Part shown: positions 35,515 through 45,500 of the stretch, piece by piece | Position numbering within the stretch: position 1 is the first letter of the stretch | Layout: the number at the start of each line of letters is the position of its first letter | Assembly (NCBI GenBank): GCA_963665085.2 | Contig: CAXXXS010000001.1 | Location: 4,154,001 to 4,218,000, forward strand | Direction of reading: 5' to 3' | From: G963665085 sp963665085 | GTDB lineage: Bacteria; Bacteroidota; Bacteroidia; Bacteroidales; JAAAOM01 | DNA length: 64,000 nucleotides | The notes under the pieces: generated by a model | What the model was told of the DNA's origin: nothing | The model's database searches: none | What the model saw: the letters and a program-made list of their open reading frames with translations, nothing else | Made by a program: the position numbers and the translations under genes

Positions 35515-38500
35515 ATGATTAAGAAGATAATTATAGCAAGTGTATTTTTAATTCTATTTCAATTTGTTTTAATAAATACAATATATTCAAAATCAGAATT
35601 AAAGAATTTAGTCGACCTGAATTATCAGGTATTAACATCTGTTACAAACGATAGTGATGGTTATACCTGGATAGGAACAACAAAGGGGTTATATCGGTTT
35701 GATGGAAGAGAACTCATAAAATATTCAAATGATACTTCACGATTTTCAATATCCCAAAGTGTTGTTACAAATATATTTACAGGCAACGATGGGGTTCTTT
35801 ATATATGTAATTCATCCGGATATTCGAGGTTTGATAAGTATACAGGAAGGTTTTATAATATAAAAGGAAATTTGAATTCGTTGAGTATTTTAACTCGATT
35901 GCAGAATGGAGCATTCATCGCTTTTACCGGTTCCAAGCAACTTTCAATAATTAATAATAGCCTGGACACAATTCAGAAATCTATTTTTTTAGAAAATGTC
36001 TCGAATGATATTGCAATTAATTTTGAGAATAAATCTTTTAAAATTAATAAGGAATTATTGTGTTTGTGGGAAGAAAAGACATTGCTGGTTATCGATTCTA
36101 CATTAGAAATTATAACAGAAAGATCTTTTTCTGAAAAAATAAATGCTGTTAATAAGTACGATGATCGTATACTTGTTGCTACTGAAAATGGAATTTATAC
36201 ACTTTCGCTTACCGGCCAAGTTGTATCTTCTAATCCGGTTGTTGAGGCATTTTGTAAAGATAAGTCAGTTCACTTTATAACAAGTGATTCAAATCAGAAT
36301 ATTATAATGGGAATCACAAATAAAGGGGTTTATCGATATAATAGGGAAACAGAGGTAATAGAATTGGTGCAGGAATACCAAGATGACCAGGGAAACAGTG
36401 CTGAATTTAGGCTGAAATATATTGATAAACATGATATCCTTTGGATAAATCGGGGTACAAAACGTTATATAGGCTCTTTTATAATTATGACAACTCCTAC
36501 TTTTCCTGAATTCACCAATCTAACAAAAAGAATTTATGATTCGGGTTTTGATGTACCCTTTAACATTGTAATATCAGATAAGAAGAATAGACTTTTTATT
36601 ATTTCAGATAACAAATTATATATCTATGAACCAAAAACTTCCTGTTTAACTCCAATTAAACTTAATAATGTTGACGGTAGATTTATCTGGATGATAATAG
36701 ATCAAAAGAATCGGCTTTGGTTGCTTACATCAGATTATCTTTATGTTTATGAGATAAGGACAAATAATCTTGAGTTAATAAAAAGATTGAATATTGGCAC
36801 TAATTATTATGCAGGTATATATGAATTAAAGGATGGGACTATTGTAATTAATAAATCATCTCAATTTTTAGCCATTGATAAAGAGATAAAAGAAATTGTT
36901 ACTTATGAAAAAGCTTCACCTCCTGGGTTAATGTCTGTTAATCCAATTATTAGCCCGGATGGAAATGAAATAATATTTAAAGGCTATGATCAGCCCTATA
37001 TCTGTTATTCATCATCAAAAGGTTTTTATGATACACCAGTTAATAAATTTGATTTTGATGTAATAAATACGATGTCTGATTCAAAAGGGAATATTTGGTT
37101 GTCTACAGAAAATGGGGTTGTAGTAGAGAAAAAAAATGGAGAAAAAGTAATTTTTAATGTTAGTTCTGGCTTACCAGATAATATGGTATATAAAACAGTT
37201 GAAGATAACCTGGGAAATATTTGGATAGCAACGGTTAACGGTTTGGCGAAATATGATTATGCAGAGAATAAGATTATTAATTACTATACTGTTGAAAATA
37301 AATTGTATGATTTTAGTTTCCGTTCGATACTTAAAACATCAAGTGGGGACATATTTCTGTTTGGAAGATCTTGTTTGTTGAAAATAAATCCAGAATTGAG
37401 CCCTTCATTTACAACTCCGCCAGGACCACATATCAGTTATGTTAAAGTAAATAATAATGATTATTATGGCTTTCCTAAAGATTTAATATTAAAATATTAC
37501 CAACGAAATCTAAATATAAGTTTTTCTTCTCTTGACTTTATCCGGTCAGAAATGATTCAATATGAATTTTGTTTGGAAAATTACGATGTGTACTGGAATA
37601 CAAGTGATTACAATAAAGCAAGTTATTCAAATCTGAAACCAGGAAAATATACTTTTTTATTACGGGCAAAATATGAAGGACGGAATCATTATACAGAAAC
37701 AATTTCTTTACCTATACGCATTAAATACAGTTTTTGGCAACACCCGGCATTTATTACAATTATTATTTTATTACTAATAAGTGTAATAGTTTATACCATA
37801 ATTTCGTTTGTCAGAATAAAAATATCAAGAAGTAAATACCGGTTAAAATCAGAAAACGAAGAATTAAAATCAAATTTATTTACAAATCTATCGCATGCTT
37901 TTAGGACCCCGGTATCTTTAATTGTGTCACCATTCAGGGAGTTGGTTGAATTTCATAAATGGAATAAGCATGAAACAAAACTCATTACTATTATCGATAA
38001 AAATCTCAATCATGTGTTACATCTAACAAATCAACTTCTTGAATATGATAACGAATTAGATGTGCTCGAAAATCAGGACTATAAACTACAAGTAGAAGAG
38101 AAAGATATAGTTCCTGTAATACGAAATACAGCTGCTGTTTTTAGGGCTTCTTCAATAAAGAATGGGATTTCTATGTATATAGATACTCCAGAAACATGTA
38201 TTTTACCTTTTGATGAAGATAAAATAGTAAAGATATTTTTTAATATCATTGGTAATGCGATTAAGTTTACCCCCAAAAAAGGTAGTATTAGAATTTCTGC
38301 GAAAGTAAAAGAAGATAAACTTTTATTAGCGGTTGTTGATACCGGATTGGGTATTAAAGATGATATAAAGCATAACCTGTTTAATAATTCGTTTAGGATT
38401 AGAAATTATATAAAAAATCCACAAGAAAATACCCGAAGTTTTGGTATCGGATTGATTCATACAAAACAATTGGTAACATGCCATAAAGGAGAGATTTCTG

Positions 38501-39429
38501 TTCATGATAACAAACCCAAAGGAACAATTTTTACTTTTACAATTCCACTTTTTTTAGAAGCTTATAAACAAGAAGAGATTGTTGATAAAGAAGAGCTTAC
38601 AACTTTAGATATTGAGGAAGAAGAAAATGATTTTGACATAGTAGAAGGCTTAGATAAAAAATTAAATCTCCTGATAGTAGAAGACAATGAGGAATTATTG
38701 GAGTATTTGCAAACACTTCTGTTAAAAGAATACGAAGTTACGATTGTTAAAGATGGAATAGAAGCAATAGAAGCCATTAATAATAATATTATAGATATAA
38801 TCATAACAGATGTTATGATGCCAAGAATGGATGGCTTTGAATTATGTAAATGGATAAAGGAAAATCCGGAATACTGCCATCTTCCTTTAATAATGTTAAC
38901 AGCAAAATCTTCAATGAGTGATAAACTCGAAGGAATTGGATGCGGTGCAGATGCTTATATTACAAAACCTTTTGAACCTGTATACCTCAAGGCAATTATT
39001 CAAAATATTCTTGAAAACAGGAATAAAATAAGGGATATAGTACAAAAAGGTAGTAAGCTTCCTGAAGGGGAAACACTAAATGAAAATCCTTTAACAATTA
39101 ATAAAATGGATGCAAAGTTTATCGAAAACCTGAATAAACTAATTGATGAGAACCTTGCAAATTTTGATTTAAAGATTAATGATCTGTGTAGGGAAATAGG
39201 TTTTAGCCGAACTAATTTCTTTAAAAAAGTAAATGCACTAACGGGAATGACACCAAACGATTACATCTTTAGTTACAGGCTTAATAAAGCAATTGAATTA
39301 TTACGCACTGGAGAATATTCCATTGAATATATTGCTGAGACTACCGGATTCTCAAGTCCTTCATTCTTTTCAAAGAAGTTTAAATTAAAATTTGGTGAAT
39401 CGCCATCGAGATATTTAAAGAAAAATTAG
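35515..39429 (+). CDS. Hybrid two-component system regulator (HTCS)
   Basis: I start the gene at the ATG at 35515, which gives a proper signal/anchor (MIKKIIIASVFLILF); an in-frame TTG at 35455 would add 20 residues without a signal. The 1304-residue product has about twelve Reg_prop beta-propeller repeats (for example WIGTTKGLYRF, WLSTENGVVV, WIATVNGLAKY), a Y_Y_Y domain ending near residue 725 and one TM at ~743-765. Then come HisKA with H-box LSHAFRTPVSL (His ~793), HATPase (DTGLGI, FGIGLIH), a receiver (Asp in ITDVMMPRMDGF) and a C-terminal AraC HTH. The periplasmic propellers sense a breakdown product of the locus substrate and the AraC domain activates the susC operon. Confidence 0.95.
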   Translation: MIKKIIIASVFLILFQFVLINTIYSKSELKNLVDLNYQVLTSVTNDSDGYTWIGTTKGLYRFDGRELIKYSNDTSRFSISQSVVTNIFTGNDGVLYICNSSGYSRFDKYTGRFYNIKGNLNSLSILTRLQNGAFIAFTGSKQLSIINNSLDTIQKSIFLENVSNDIAINFENKSFKINKELLCLWEEKTLLVIDSTLEIITERSFSEKINAVNKYDDRILVATENGIYTLSLTGQVVSSNPVVEAFCKDKSVHFITSDSNQNIIMGITNKGVYRYNRETEVIELVQEYQDDQGNSAEFRLKYIDKHDILWINRGTKRYIGSFIIMTTPTFPEFTNLTKRIYDSGFDVPFNIVISDKKNRLFIISDNKLYIYEPKTSCLTPIKLNNVDGRFIWMIIDQKNRLWLLTSDYLYVYEIRTNNLELIKRLNIGTNYYAGIYELKDGTIVINKSSQFLAIDKEIKEIVTYEKASPPGLMSVNPIISPDGNEIIFKGYDQPYICYSSSKGFYDTPVNKFDFDVINTMSDSKGNIWLSTENGVVVEKKNGEKVIFNVSSGLPDNMVYKTVEDNLGNIWIATVNGLAKYDYAENKIINYYTVENKLYDFSFRSILKTSSGDIFLFGRSCLLKINPELSPSFTTPPGPHISYVKVNNNDYYGFPKDLILKYYQRNLNISFSSLDFIRSEMIQYEFCLENYDVYWNTSDYNKASYSNLKPGKYTFLLRAKYEGRNHYTETISLPIRIKYSFWQHPAFITIIILLLISVIVYTIISFVRIKISRSKYRLKSENEELKSNLFTNLSHAFRTPVSLIVSPFRELVEFHKWNKHETKLITIIDKNLNHVLHLTNQLLEYDNELDVLENQDYKLQVEEKDIVPVIRNTAAVFRASSIKNGISMYIDTPETCILPFDEDKIVKIFFNIIGNAIKFTPKKGSIRISAKVKEDKLLLAVVDTGLGIKDDIKHNLFNNSFRIRNYIKNPQENTRSFGIGLIHTKQLVTCHKGEISVHDNKPKGTIFTFTIPLFLEAYKQEEIVDKEELTTLDIEEEENDFDIVEGLDKKLNLLIVEDNEELLEYLQTLLLKEYEVTIVKDGIEAIEAINNNIIDIIITDVMMPRMDGFELCKWIKENPEYCHLPLIMLTAKSSMSDKLEGIGCGADAYITKPFEPVYLKAIIQNILENRNKIRDIVQKGSKLPEGETLNENPLTINKMDAKFIENLNKLIDENLANFDLKINDLCREIGFSRTNFFKKVNALTGMTPNDYIFSYRLNKAIELLRTGEYSIEYIAETTGFSSPSFFSKKFKLKFGESPSRYLKKN

Positions 39430-39619
39430 GCTTGTTACGTCATAATACTATTGATATGATGCTAGACCTGTATTATCAAAACGAAGTCACGACGAATTGC
39501 CTATAAAGAGAACTATTGTATTATGGTACTATTGCCGCTTAATAACTTAACGAAGTATTGATATAGAACAGTTTCCGAAATTATCGACTTGATAATATAA
39601 AAAAAACTGTTATGAATTA

Positions 39620-39627
39620 TATTTTTG
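39620..39627 (+). promoter_or_regulatory. Putative -7 element directly before the HMA-AraC gene
   Basis: TATTTTTG matches TAnnTTTG but ends only 4 nt before the ATG at 39632. If used, transcription would start at or within the first codons, giving a leaderless or nearly leaderless mRNA. No -33 element at normal spacing is seen, so this may be chance. Confidence 0.3.
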
Positions 39628-39631
39628 TAAA

Positions 39632-40204
39632 ATGAACTCAACAATCCTTCATATAAAAAACATGGTTTGCAACCGCTGTATAAAAGTGGTTAAAGATGAA
39701 TTTGCAAAATTGGATTTAATTATCGAAGAAATTGAATTGGGAAAAGTTTATGTTTCTTCAACACTTTCAAATGATAAAATAGAAGAAGTAAGAAAAATTC
39801 TGGATGAAAACGGCTTTGAACTGATAGATGATAAGAAAAGCAGAATAATAGACAGGATTAAAACCATTGTTATAGAAAAGATTCATTATTCAGATACCGG
39901 TTTTGATACGATGAATGCTTCTGATTACCTGTCAAAGGAATTGGGGCACGACTATTCATACCTTAGTAATCTTTTTTCTTCGGTTGAAGGAATAACTATC
40001 GAGAAATATATCATCAATCAGAAAATAGAAAAAGTAAAAGAGCTTTTGGTATATGATGAGTTGTCTTTAAATGAAATTTCGTATCAGCTTGGTTATAGCA
40101 GTGTTCAGCATTTATCAAATCAATTTAAAAAAGTTACCGGGTTAACTCCTTCGCATTTCAAAAAACTCAAAGAAAATAAGCGAAAACCTTTAGACGAAGT
40201 TTAA
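39632..40204 (+). CDS. HMA-AraC fusion, probable metal-responsive transcriptional regulator
   Basis: The product has 190 residues. Residues 1-65 resemble a heavy-metal-associated (HMA) ferredoxin-like domain: strand ILHIKNM, then the CxxC-type pair in MVCNRCIKVV (Cys13, Cys16), and strands around KVYVSSTL and GFELIDD. Residues ~75-185 form the AraC HTH: DYLSKELGHDYSYLSNLFSS, LSLNEISYQLGYSSVQHLSNQFKKVTGLTPSHFKKL. No transmembrane segment is present, so it should be a cytosolic one-component sensor, probably of Cu+/Ag+ or a similar soft metal. It stands at the head of the metal-resistance island and transcribes in the same direction, which suggests that it controls it. Binding of metal by the HMA domain is inferred. 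Confidence 0.85.
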   Translation: MNSTILHIKNMVCNRCIKVVKDEFAKLDLIIEEIELGKVYVSSTLSNDKIEEVRKILDENGFELIDDKKSRIIDRIKTIVIEKIHYSDTGFDTMNASDYLSKELGHDYSYLSNLFSSVEGITIEKYIINQKIEKVKELLVYDELSLNEISYQLGYSSVQHLSNQFKKVTGLTPSHFKKLKENKRKPLDEV

Positions 40205-40476
40205 AAGACTTACCCAAAAGTCGTAATGTCTTGATTCTATAAAATATAAAGGGAAAAGTTGTCTGGAGAGCAGTTAATTGATTTCATATTTTCGATTTTC
40301 GAATTCGGATTTTTTATTTTTAAGAGGAAATTAACGCAGAGTAAAAGGTACGGTCGAAATGCTCGCGAACGTACTGGAAATATCCTGAAGCACAAAAATG
40401 ATATAACTCTTTTCCATAATCGTGTAATAAAAATACTTTGTTACTTCTTTATTTTGTACTATAAATACCTAAGGTT

Positions 40477-41739
40477 ATGGAAGTAAAACATTATATCGCT
40501 ACGTTTTTAACAGATTTTATGAAGATATTGGGTGAGATGTCTCCTTATCTTCTTCTTGGGTTTTTCTTTGCGGGATTGTTGTATGCATTTATTCCTCAGA
40601 AGAAAATTGAACGTTATTTTAATGGAAAACCTTTAAGATCCTCTGTGCTGGCATCTATATTTGGAATCCCTTTACCCTTATGTTCATGTGGGGTAATTCC
40701 AACAGGAACTGCATTTTATAAAAATGGGGCGTCAAAAGGGGGCACAGTTTCTTTTTTAATTTCAACACCACAAACAGGTGTTGATTCAATCCTGGCAACT
40801 TTTTCATTAATGGGACTGCCTTTTGCTATTATAAGGCCAATTGCAGCATTAGTAACAGGAATAACAGGAGGACTAATTACTTCTGTTGTAACTAAAAATG
40901 AATCAAAATCAAAAAATATACAAGAACAGACAGATGAAAATAAGACATTCTCTAAAAGAATTGTTGATGTTTTTCGTTATGGTTTTGTAGAATTTATCCA
41001 GGATATCTCAAAATGGTTAGTTATAGGTTTGGTTTTAGCTGCTATTATTTCTGCATTAATACCGAATGAATTTTTTGAATTGATTGGATTATCTCCAATA
41101 CTTCAAATGCTTTTAATCCTTGTAGTTTCTATACCTCTTTATATATGTGCAACAGGTTCAATTCCTTTGGCTGCAGTTTTAATCCTAAAAGGGATAAGTC
41201 CGGGAGCTGCCTTTGTACTTCTAATGGCTGGACCTGCAACAAACGCAGCAACCATAACTATGATTGGTAAAGTTTTGGGGCGAAAAAGTTTATTTACCTA
41301 TTTAGCAACAATAATTACAGGAGCGTTGGGATTTGGTTTAATCATTGATTATGTCTTACCAATTAGTTGGTTCTCCGAAATAGCGCATCAACATTTAAGT
41401 CATAACCATATGGAAAGTCTTAGTTGGTGGCAGATAACTTCAGGAATTGTTTTAATTATTCTGATTATCAATGGTTATATTCAACGGATTTTAAAATCGA
41501 AAAATAATAATGTAGAACAATTTAAATATAGTACAATGGAAATAAAAACAATTAAAGTTGAAGGTATGACTTGCAATCACTGTAAAGCAAATGTTGAGAA
41601 TAATCTAAAACAATTATCCTTTGTTGAGAATGCAAAAGTTAATCTGAGTGAAAAAACTGTTACACTGGAAGGTGAACAAATTAACCTGGAAACAGTTACT
41701 CAGACAATAAATTCATTGGGATATAGTGTTAGTAAATAA
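40477..41739 (+). CDS. SO_0444-type heavy-metal efflux permease with C-terminal HMA domain
   Basis: The product has 420 residues. The N-terminal ~340 residues form an 8-10 TM permease of the SO_0444/DUF318-like Cu/Zn efflux group. It has the motif PLPLCSCGVIPTGTA (Cys69, Cys71) and the repeat-like VSIPLYICATGSIPLAAVL and LLMAGPATNAATI. A His-rich loop HQHLSHNHMES precedes the last TM. The C-terminal ~70 residues are an HMA domain: IKVEGMTCNHCKANVENNL (Cys ~366 and ~369). It probably exports soft metals across the inner membrane, with the HMA domain delivering or sensing them. A terminator hairpin lies ~170 bp downstream. Confidence 0.88.
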   Translation: MEVKHYIATFLTDFMKILGEMSPYLLLGFFFAGLLYAFIPQKKIERYFNGKPLRSSVLASIFGIPLPLCSCGVIPTGTAFYKNGASKGGTVSFLISTPQTGVDSILATFSLMGLPFAIIRPIAALVTGITGGLITSVVTKNESKSKNIQEQTDENKTFSKRIVDVFRYGFVEFIQDISKWLVIGLVLAAIISALIPNEFFELIGLSPILQMLLILVVSIPLYICATGSIPLAAVLILKGISPGAAFVLLMAGPATNAATITMIGKVLGRKSLFTYLATIITGALGFGLIIDYVLPISWFSEIAHQHLSHNHMESLSWWQITSGIVLIILIINGYIQRILKSKNNNVEQFKYSTMEIKTIKVEGMTCNHCKANVENNLKQLSFVENAKVNLSEKTVTLEGEQINLETVTQTINSLGYSVSK

Positions 41740-42076
41740 TAAAATGAAAACATTTCAATTTAAAGAGCTGGAAATTAAGCAATAAGGAAGTTGGTTACAA
41801 AGAACAATTAAATTAAATCCTTAAATCTGTAAGTGTTTTTTTAAAACCGTTAATCAGGCCTATAAGCACGAACCGAGTACAAAGGACGAGCTCAACAAAG
41901 TTAATTTACCTTCACCCATTTGGGTGAAGTTTTCTCTGCGAAACCTCTGCGCACTCAGCGGTTTTTAAATTTTGACTGCGGATTTTAGGAATTAAACAAA
42001 AAAAGTATAAATCAAATCCAAAATTGTATAAAACAATATCTTTTTAGAAGTTGTTACTTTGTTATAAATATTGATA
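41740..42076. other. Intergenic region with terminator and common intergenic repeat
   Basis: 337 bp. A perfect hairpin at 41910-41929 is followed by TTTTCTC. Directly after it (41934-41970) is a CTCTGCGAAACCTCTGCGCACTC-type stretch, a pattern I know as a frequent intergenic repeat in Bacteroidota. A reverse-oriented fragment, AACGCAGAGTAAAAGG, lies near 40333 on the other side of the permease gene. No gene is seen. Confidence 0.5.
41910..41933 (+). terminator. Rho-independent terminator after the SO_0444-type permease
   Basis: CTTCACCC pairs perfectly with GGGTGAAG around the loop ATTT and is followed by TTTT. It lies about 170 bp after the permease stop and isolates it from the following HYC_CC_PP/RND genes. 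Confidence 0.65.
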
Positions 42077-42454
42077 ATGTTTAGAAAAATAACACATATT
42101 GTATTGGCTTTGTTTCTGTTAGTTGTTACTACAGGAATAACTTTTTCTATGCATTATTGTGGAGGTAAGTTAGTATCTGTATCCATTAATAAAGAAGCAA
42201 AAGGTTGTTGCGATGTTATGGGAGGATGCTGTGAAAATAAAACTATTCATTTTGAGGTTGATGATGATTATATAACTCCATTACTAGCTGAGCATATTAA
42301 GATTGTTGAGACAGATATTCTATTTTCTGAATTATTTGTTTTAGATTTTAACTTAACAAGTGATGTAGGTAATATTATTGTTTTATTTGATGATTCTTCA
42401 CCTCCTCCAACAATACATACACGACTTGCTCTCCTGCAAACATATATCTGTTAA
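42077..42454 (+). CDS. HYC_CC_PP family small secreted protein
   Basis: I start at the ATG at 42077; a TTG two codons earlier is less likely. The 125-residue product has a signal peptide and the three defining motifs: HYCGGKL just after the signal, GCCDVMGGCCENKTI in the middle and a proline pair near the C-terminus (SSPPPTIHT). The Cys and His residues suggest metal binding in the periplasm. Such proteins are often found beside metal-efflux RND genes in Bacteroidota; here a CusA-like pump follows 125 bp downstream. The molecular role is unknown. Confidence 0.85.
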   Translation: MFRKITHIVLALFLLVVTTGITFSMHYCGGKLVSVSINKEAKGCCDVMGGCCENKTIHFEVDDDYITPLLAEHIKIVETDILFSELFVLDFNLTSDVGNIIVLFDDSSPPPTIHTRLALLQTYIC

Positions 42455-42579
42455 CCTTTTAATTTGTAGACTTGGATTATAGCACCAGTTATTTCAAATA
42501 ATAATTTGCTGTAATCGATATTTCAATGTCTTAACCTTTTAACTGATAGGTTAATCAATCGTTATTCAAATTAAAAGAT

Positions 42580-45500
42580 ATGTTAAACAAAACCATAAAA
42601 TTCTTTTTAGAAAATAAATTGGTGACATTTCTACTTCTCCTGATATTTATTGTTTGGGGTATAATATCGTCACCATTCAATTGGCAAACAGGTTTTTTGC
42701 CAACCGATCCGGTTCCTGTTGATGCTATACCTGATATAGGTGAGAACCAGCAAATCGTTTATACAGAATGGGCTGGTCAGTCACCACAGGATATTGAAGA
42801 CCAGATTTCTTATCCTTTAACAACAGCATTATTGGGTATTCCTGGTGTTCAGACTATCCGTAGCAATTCTATTTTTGGTCTTTCAAGTATTTACATCATT
42901 TTCGATGAGGATGTTGAGTTTTATTGGAGCCGAACACGAATATTAGAAAAACTCAATTCTCTTCCTGCCGGTACTTTGCCTGAAGGAGTAACTCCATCGT
43001 TAGGTCCCGATGCAACTGCTCTTGGACAGATATACTGGTATACATTAGAAGGTCGTGATAAAAATGGCAAGCCGAATGGAGGCTGGGATCCCCAGGAATT
43101 AAGAACTATTCAGGACTTCTATGTTAAATATGGTTTAACCTCTGCTAAAGGTGTTGCTGAAGTAGCTTCAATTGGAGGATTTGTTAAAGAGTACCAGGTA
43201 GATATCGATCCAAATGCCATGAAAGCCTATGGTGTTACGGTTACTCAGATAATGAATGCTGTTAAAAAGAGTAACTTGGATATCGGGGCAAGAACCATTG
43301 AGTTTAACCGTGCCGAATATCTTATCCGGGCTTTGGGCTATGTGAAAAGTCTGGAAGATATTGAGATGAGTGTTGTAAGTGTAAATAACAACATTCCCAT
43401 TAGAATCAAAGATGTAGCAAAGGTTAATTTTGGCCCGGCAACACGAAGAGGGGGATTAGATAAAGGCGGAGCCGAAGCAGTAGGAGGAGTAGTTGTTGCT
43501 CGATACGGGGCAAATCCTTTAGAGGTAATCAATAATGTAAAAGATAAAATAAACGAAATTTCTACCGGATTGCCATCTAAAGTTTTAGAAAACGGGACAG
43601 TTTCAAAAGTTACCATTGTTCCGTTCTACGATAGAACCGGATTAATTAAAGAAACGCTCGGAACGCTTGAGGATGCCCTTTCTTTAGAAATTCTTATAAG
43701 CATTCTTGTGATTATTATTCTCGTGTTAAATCTTCGGACATCATTTCTTATTTCAAGTTTATTACCAATTGGAGTGTTAATGACTTTTATTGCAATGCGC
43801 AGATTTGGTGTGGATGCCAATATTGTAGCACTTTCCGGTATTGCTATTGCCATTGGCGTTATGGTAGATGTCGGCGTGGTATTTACCGAAAATATTATCC
43901 GACATATCGAGATAATAAAAAATAAAGGAAAGAAGCTACTTAATGTTATTTATGAATCTACCGTTGAGGTAGCTCCGGCTGTAATTACTGCGTTAACAAC
44001 AACCATTGTTAGTTTTCTGCCGGTGTTTGCAATGCAGGCTGCGGAAGGTAAGCTTTTTAAACCTCTGGCTTTTACAAAAACTTTTGCCATGCTTTCGGCA
44101 TTGATAATTGGTCTGGCATTTATTCCTGCAATGGCTCACATTATTTTTTCAGTTAAGATTGATAGAAAAAAAACAAAGCAGATATTAAATATTATTCTTG
44201 TTCTTTTGGGCTTAAGCTTTATATTCTTTGGGAAAGTTCTTATTGCTTTGGCAATTGTTGGAATTGGGATAAATAATCTGTTTGATTATAAATGGAAAGA
44301 GTCTCGTAAAGAGTTCCCAACTTACATAAATATTGGTATTGTTGCTTTAATTGTTATATGGCTACTAACCATGGAATGGATGCCATTGGGAGCTCAAAAC
44401 AGCAATTTTTTTAATATTCTATTTTCAGGATTGTTGATTGGAGTAATTCTCGGCGCAATACTTCTGGTTGTTAGGTCTTATTCTCGAATCCTTACCTGGG
44501 CACTTGCTAATAAAGCAAAGTTTTTGAGTATTCCTTTACTGGTTATACTGTTTGGAATCCTAAGTTGGCAAGGAGCAAATAAGCTATTCTCATTTTTACC
44601 TGATGGTGTTAAAAAAAGTGATGCATGGCTTTCATTCAGTGAAACATTTCCAGGAATTGGAAAAGAATTTATGCCGGCACTTAATGAAGGTTCATTTCTT
44701 TTAATGCCAACAACTATGCCTCATTCCGGTATTGAAGAAAATCTCGAAGTCATTCGTATGTTGGACAAGAAGGTAAATGCCATTCCTGAGATTGAAAATG
44801 TGATAGGGAAATGGGGCCGTGTAAGTTCAGCTCTAGACCCGGCTCCAACATCGATGTACGAAAATGTAATCAATTATAAATCGGAATTTATCCTAGATGA
44901 AAATGGCCATCGTATTCGATTTAAAACCAATAAAGATGGAGCATTCGTACTTTCAGATGGTTCAGAATATAATCCAGAAGAAGATGAGTTTAGAATGATA
45001 AATCGTAATCAATTGATTGAAGATAAGTCGGGAGAATATTTCAGGCAATGGAGAAAGAATATCACTTCTCCCAATGATATTTGGGATGAAATAATCAAAC
45101 AATCCAATATCCCCGGATTAACATCTGCTCCGAAATTGCAACCCATTCAGACTCGATTGGTGATGCTGCAAACAGGTATGCGTGCACCTATGGGAATAAA
45201 AGTGTTTGGTCCCGATTTAGAAACAATTGAAAAAGTGGGGTATGAATTGGAAAAACAGTTGAAAAACGTTGAAGGTGTAGAGCCGGTATCGGTATTTGCA
45301 GACCGTGTTGTAGGCAAACCTTATATTGAGATTGATATAGACCGGAATGCAATTTCTCGTTACGGATTAACCATAGCAGATATGCAAATGACCTTAAGCA
45401 CAGCAGTTGGAGGTATGCCACTAACATCTACAGTCGAAGGTCGTGAGCGTTTTCCGGTTCGGGTTCGTTATGCACGGGAGTACAGAGATAATCCCGAAGA

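Noticed and set aside
40259..40486. 75-residue plus-strand ORF between the HMA-AraC and permease genes
   Set aside because: It starts at TTG, overlaps the permease start, has no domain pattern and runs through a common intergenic repeat fragment.
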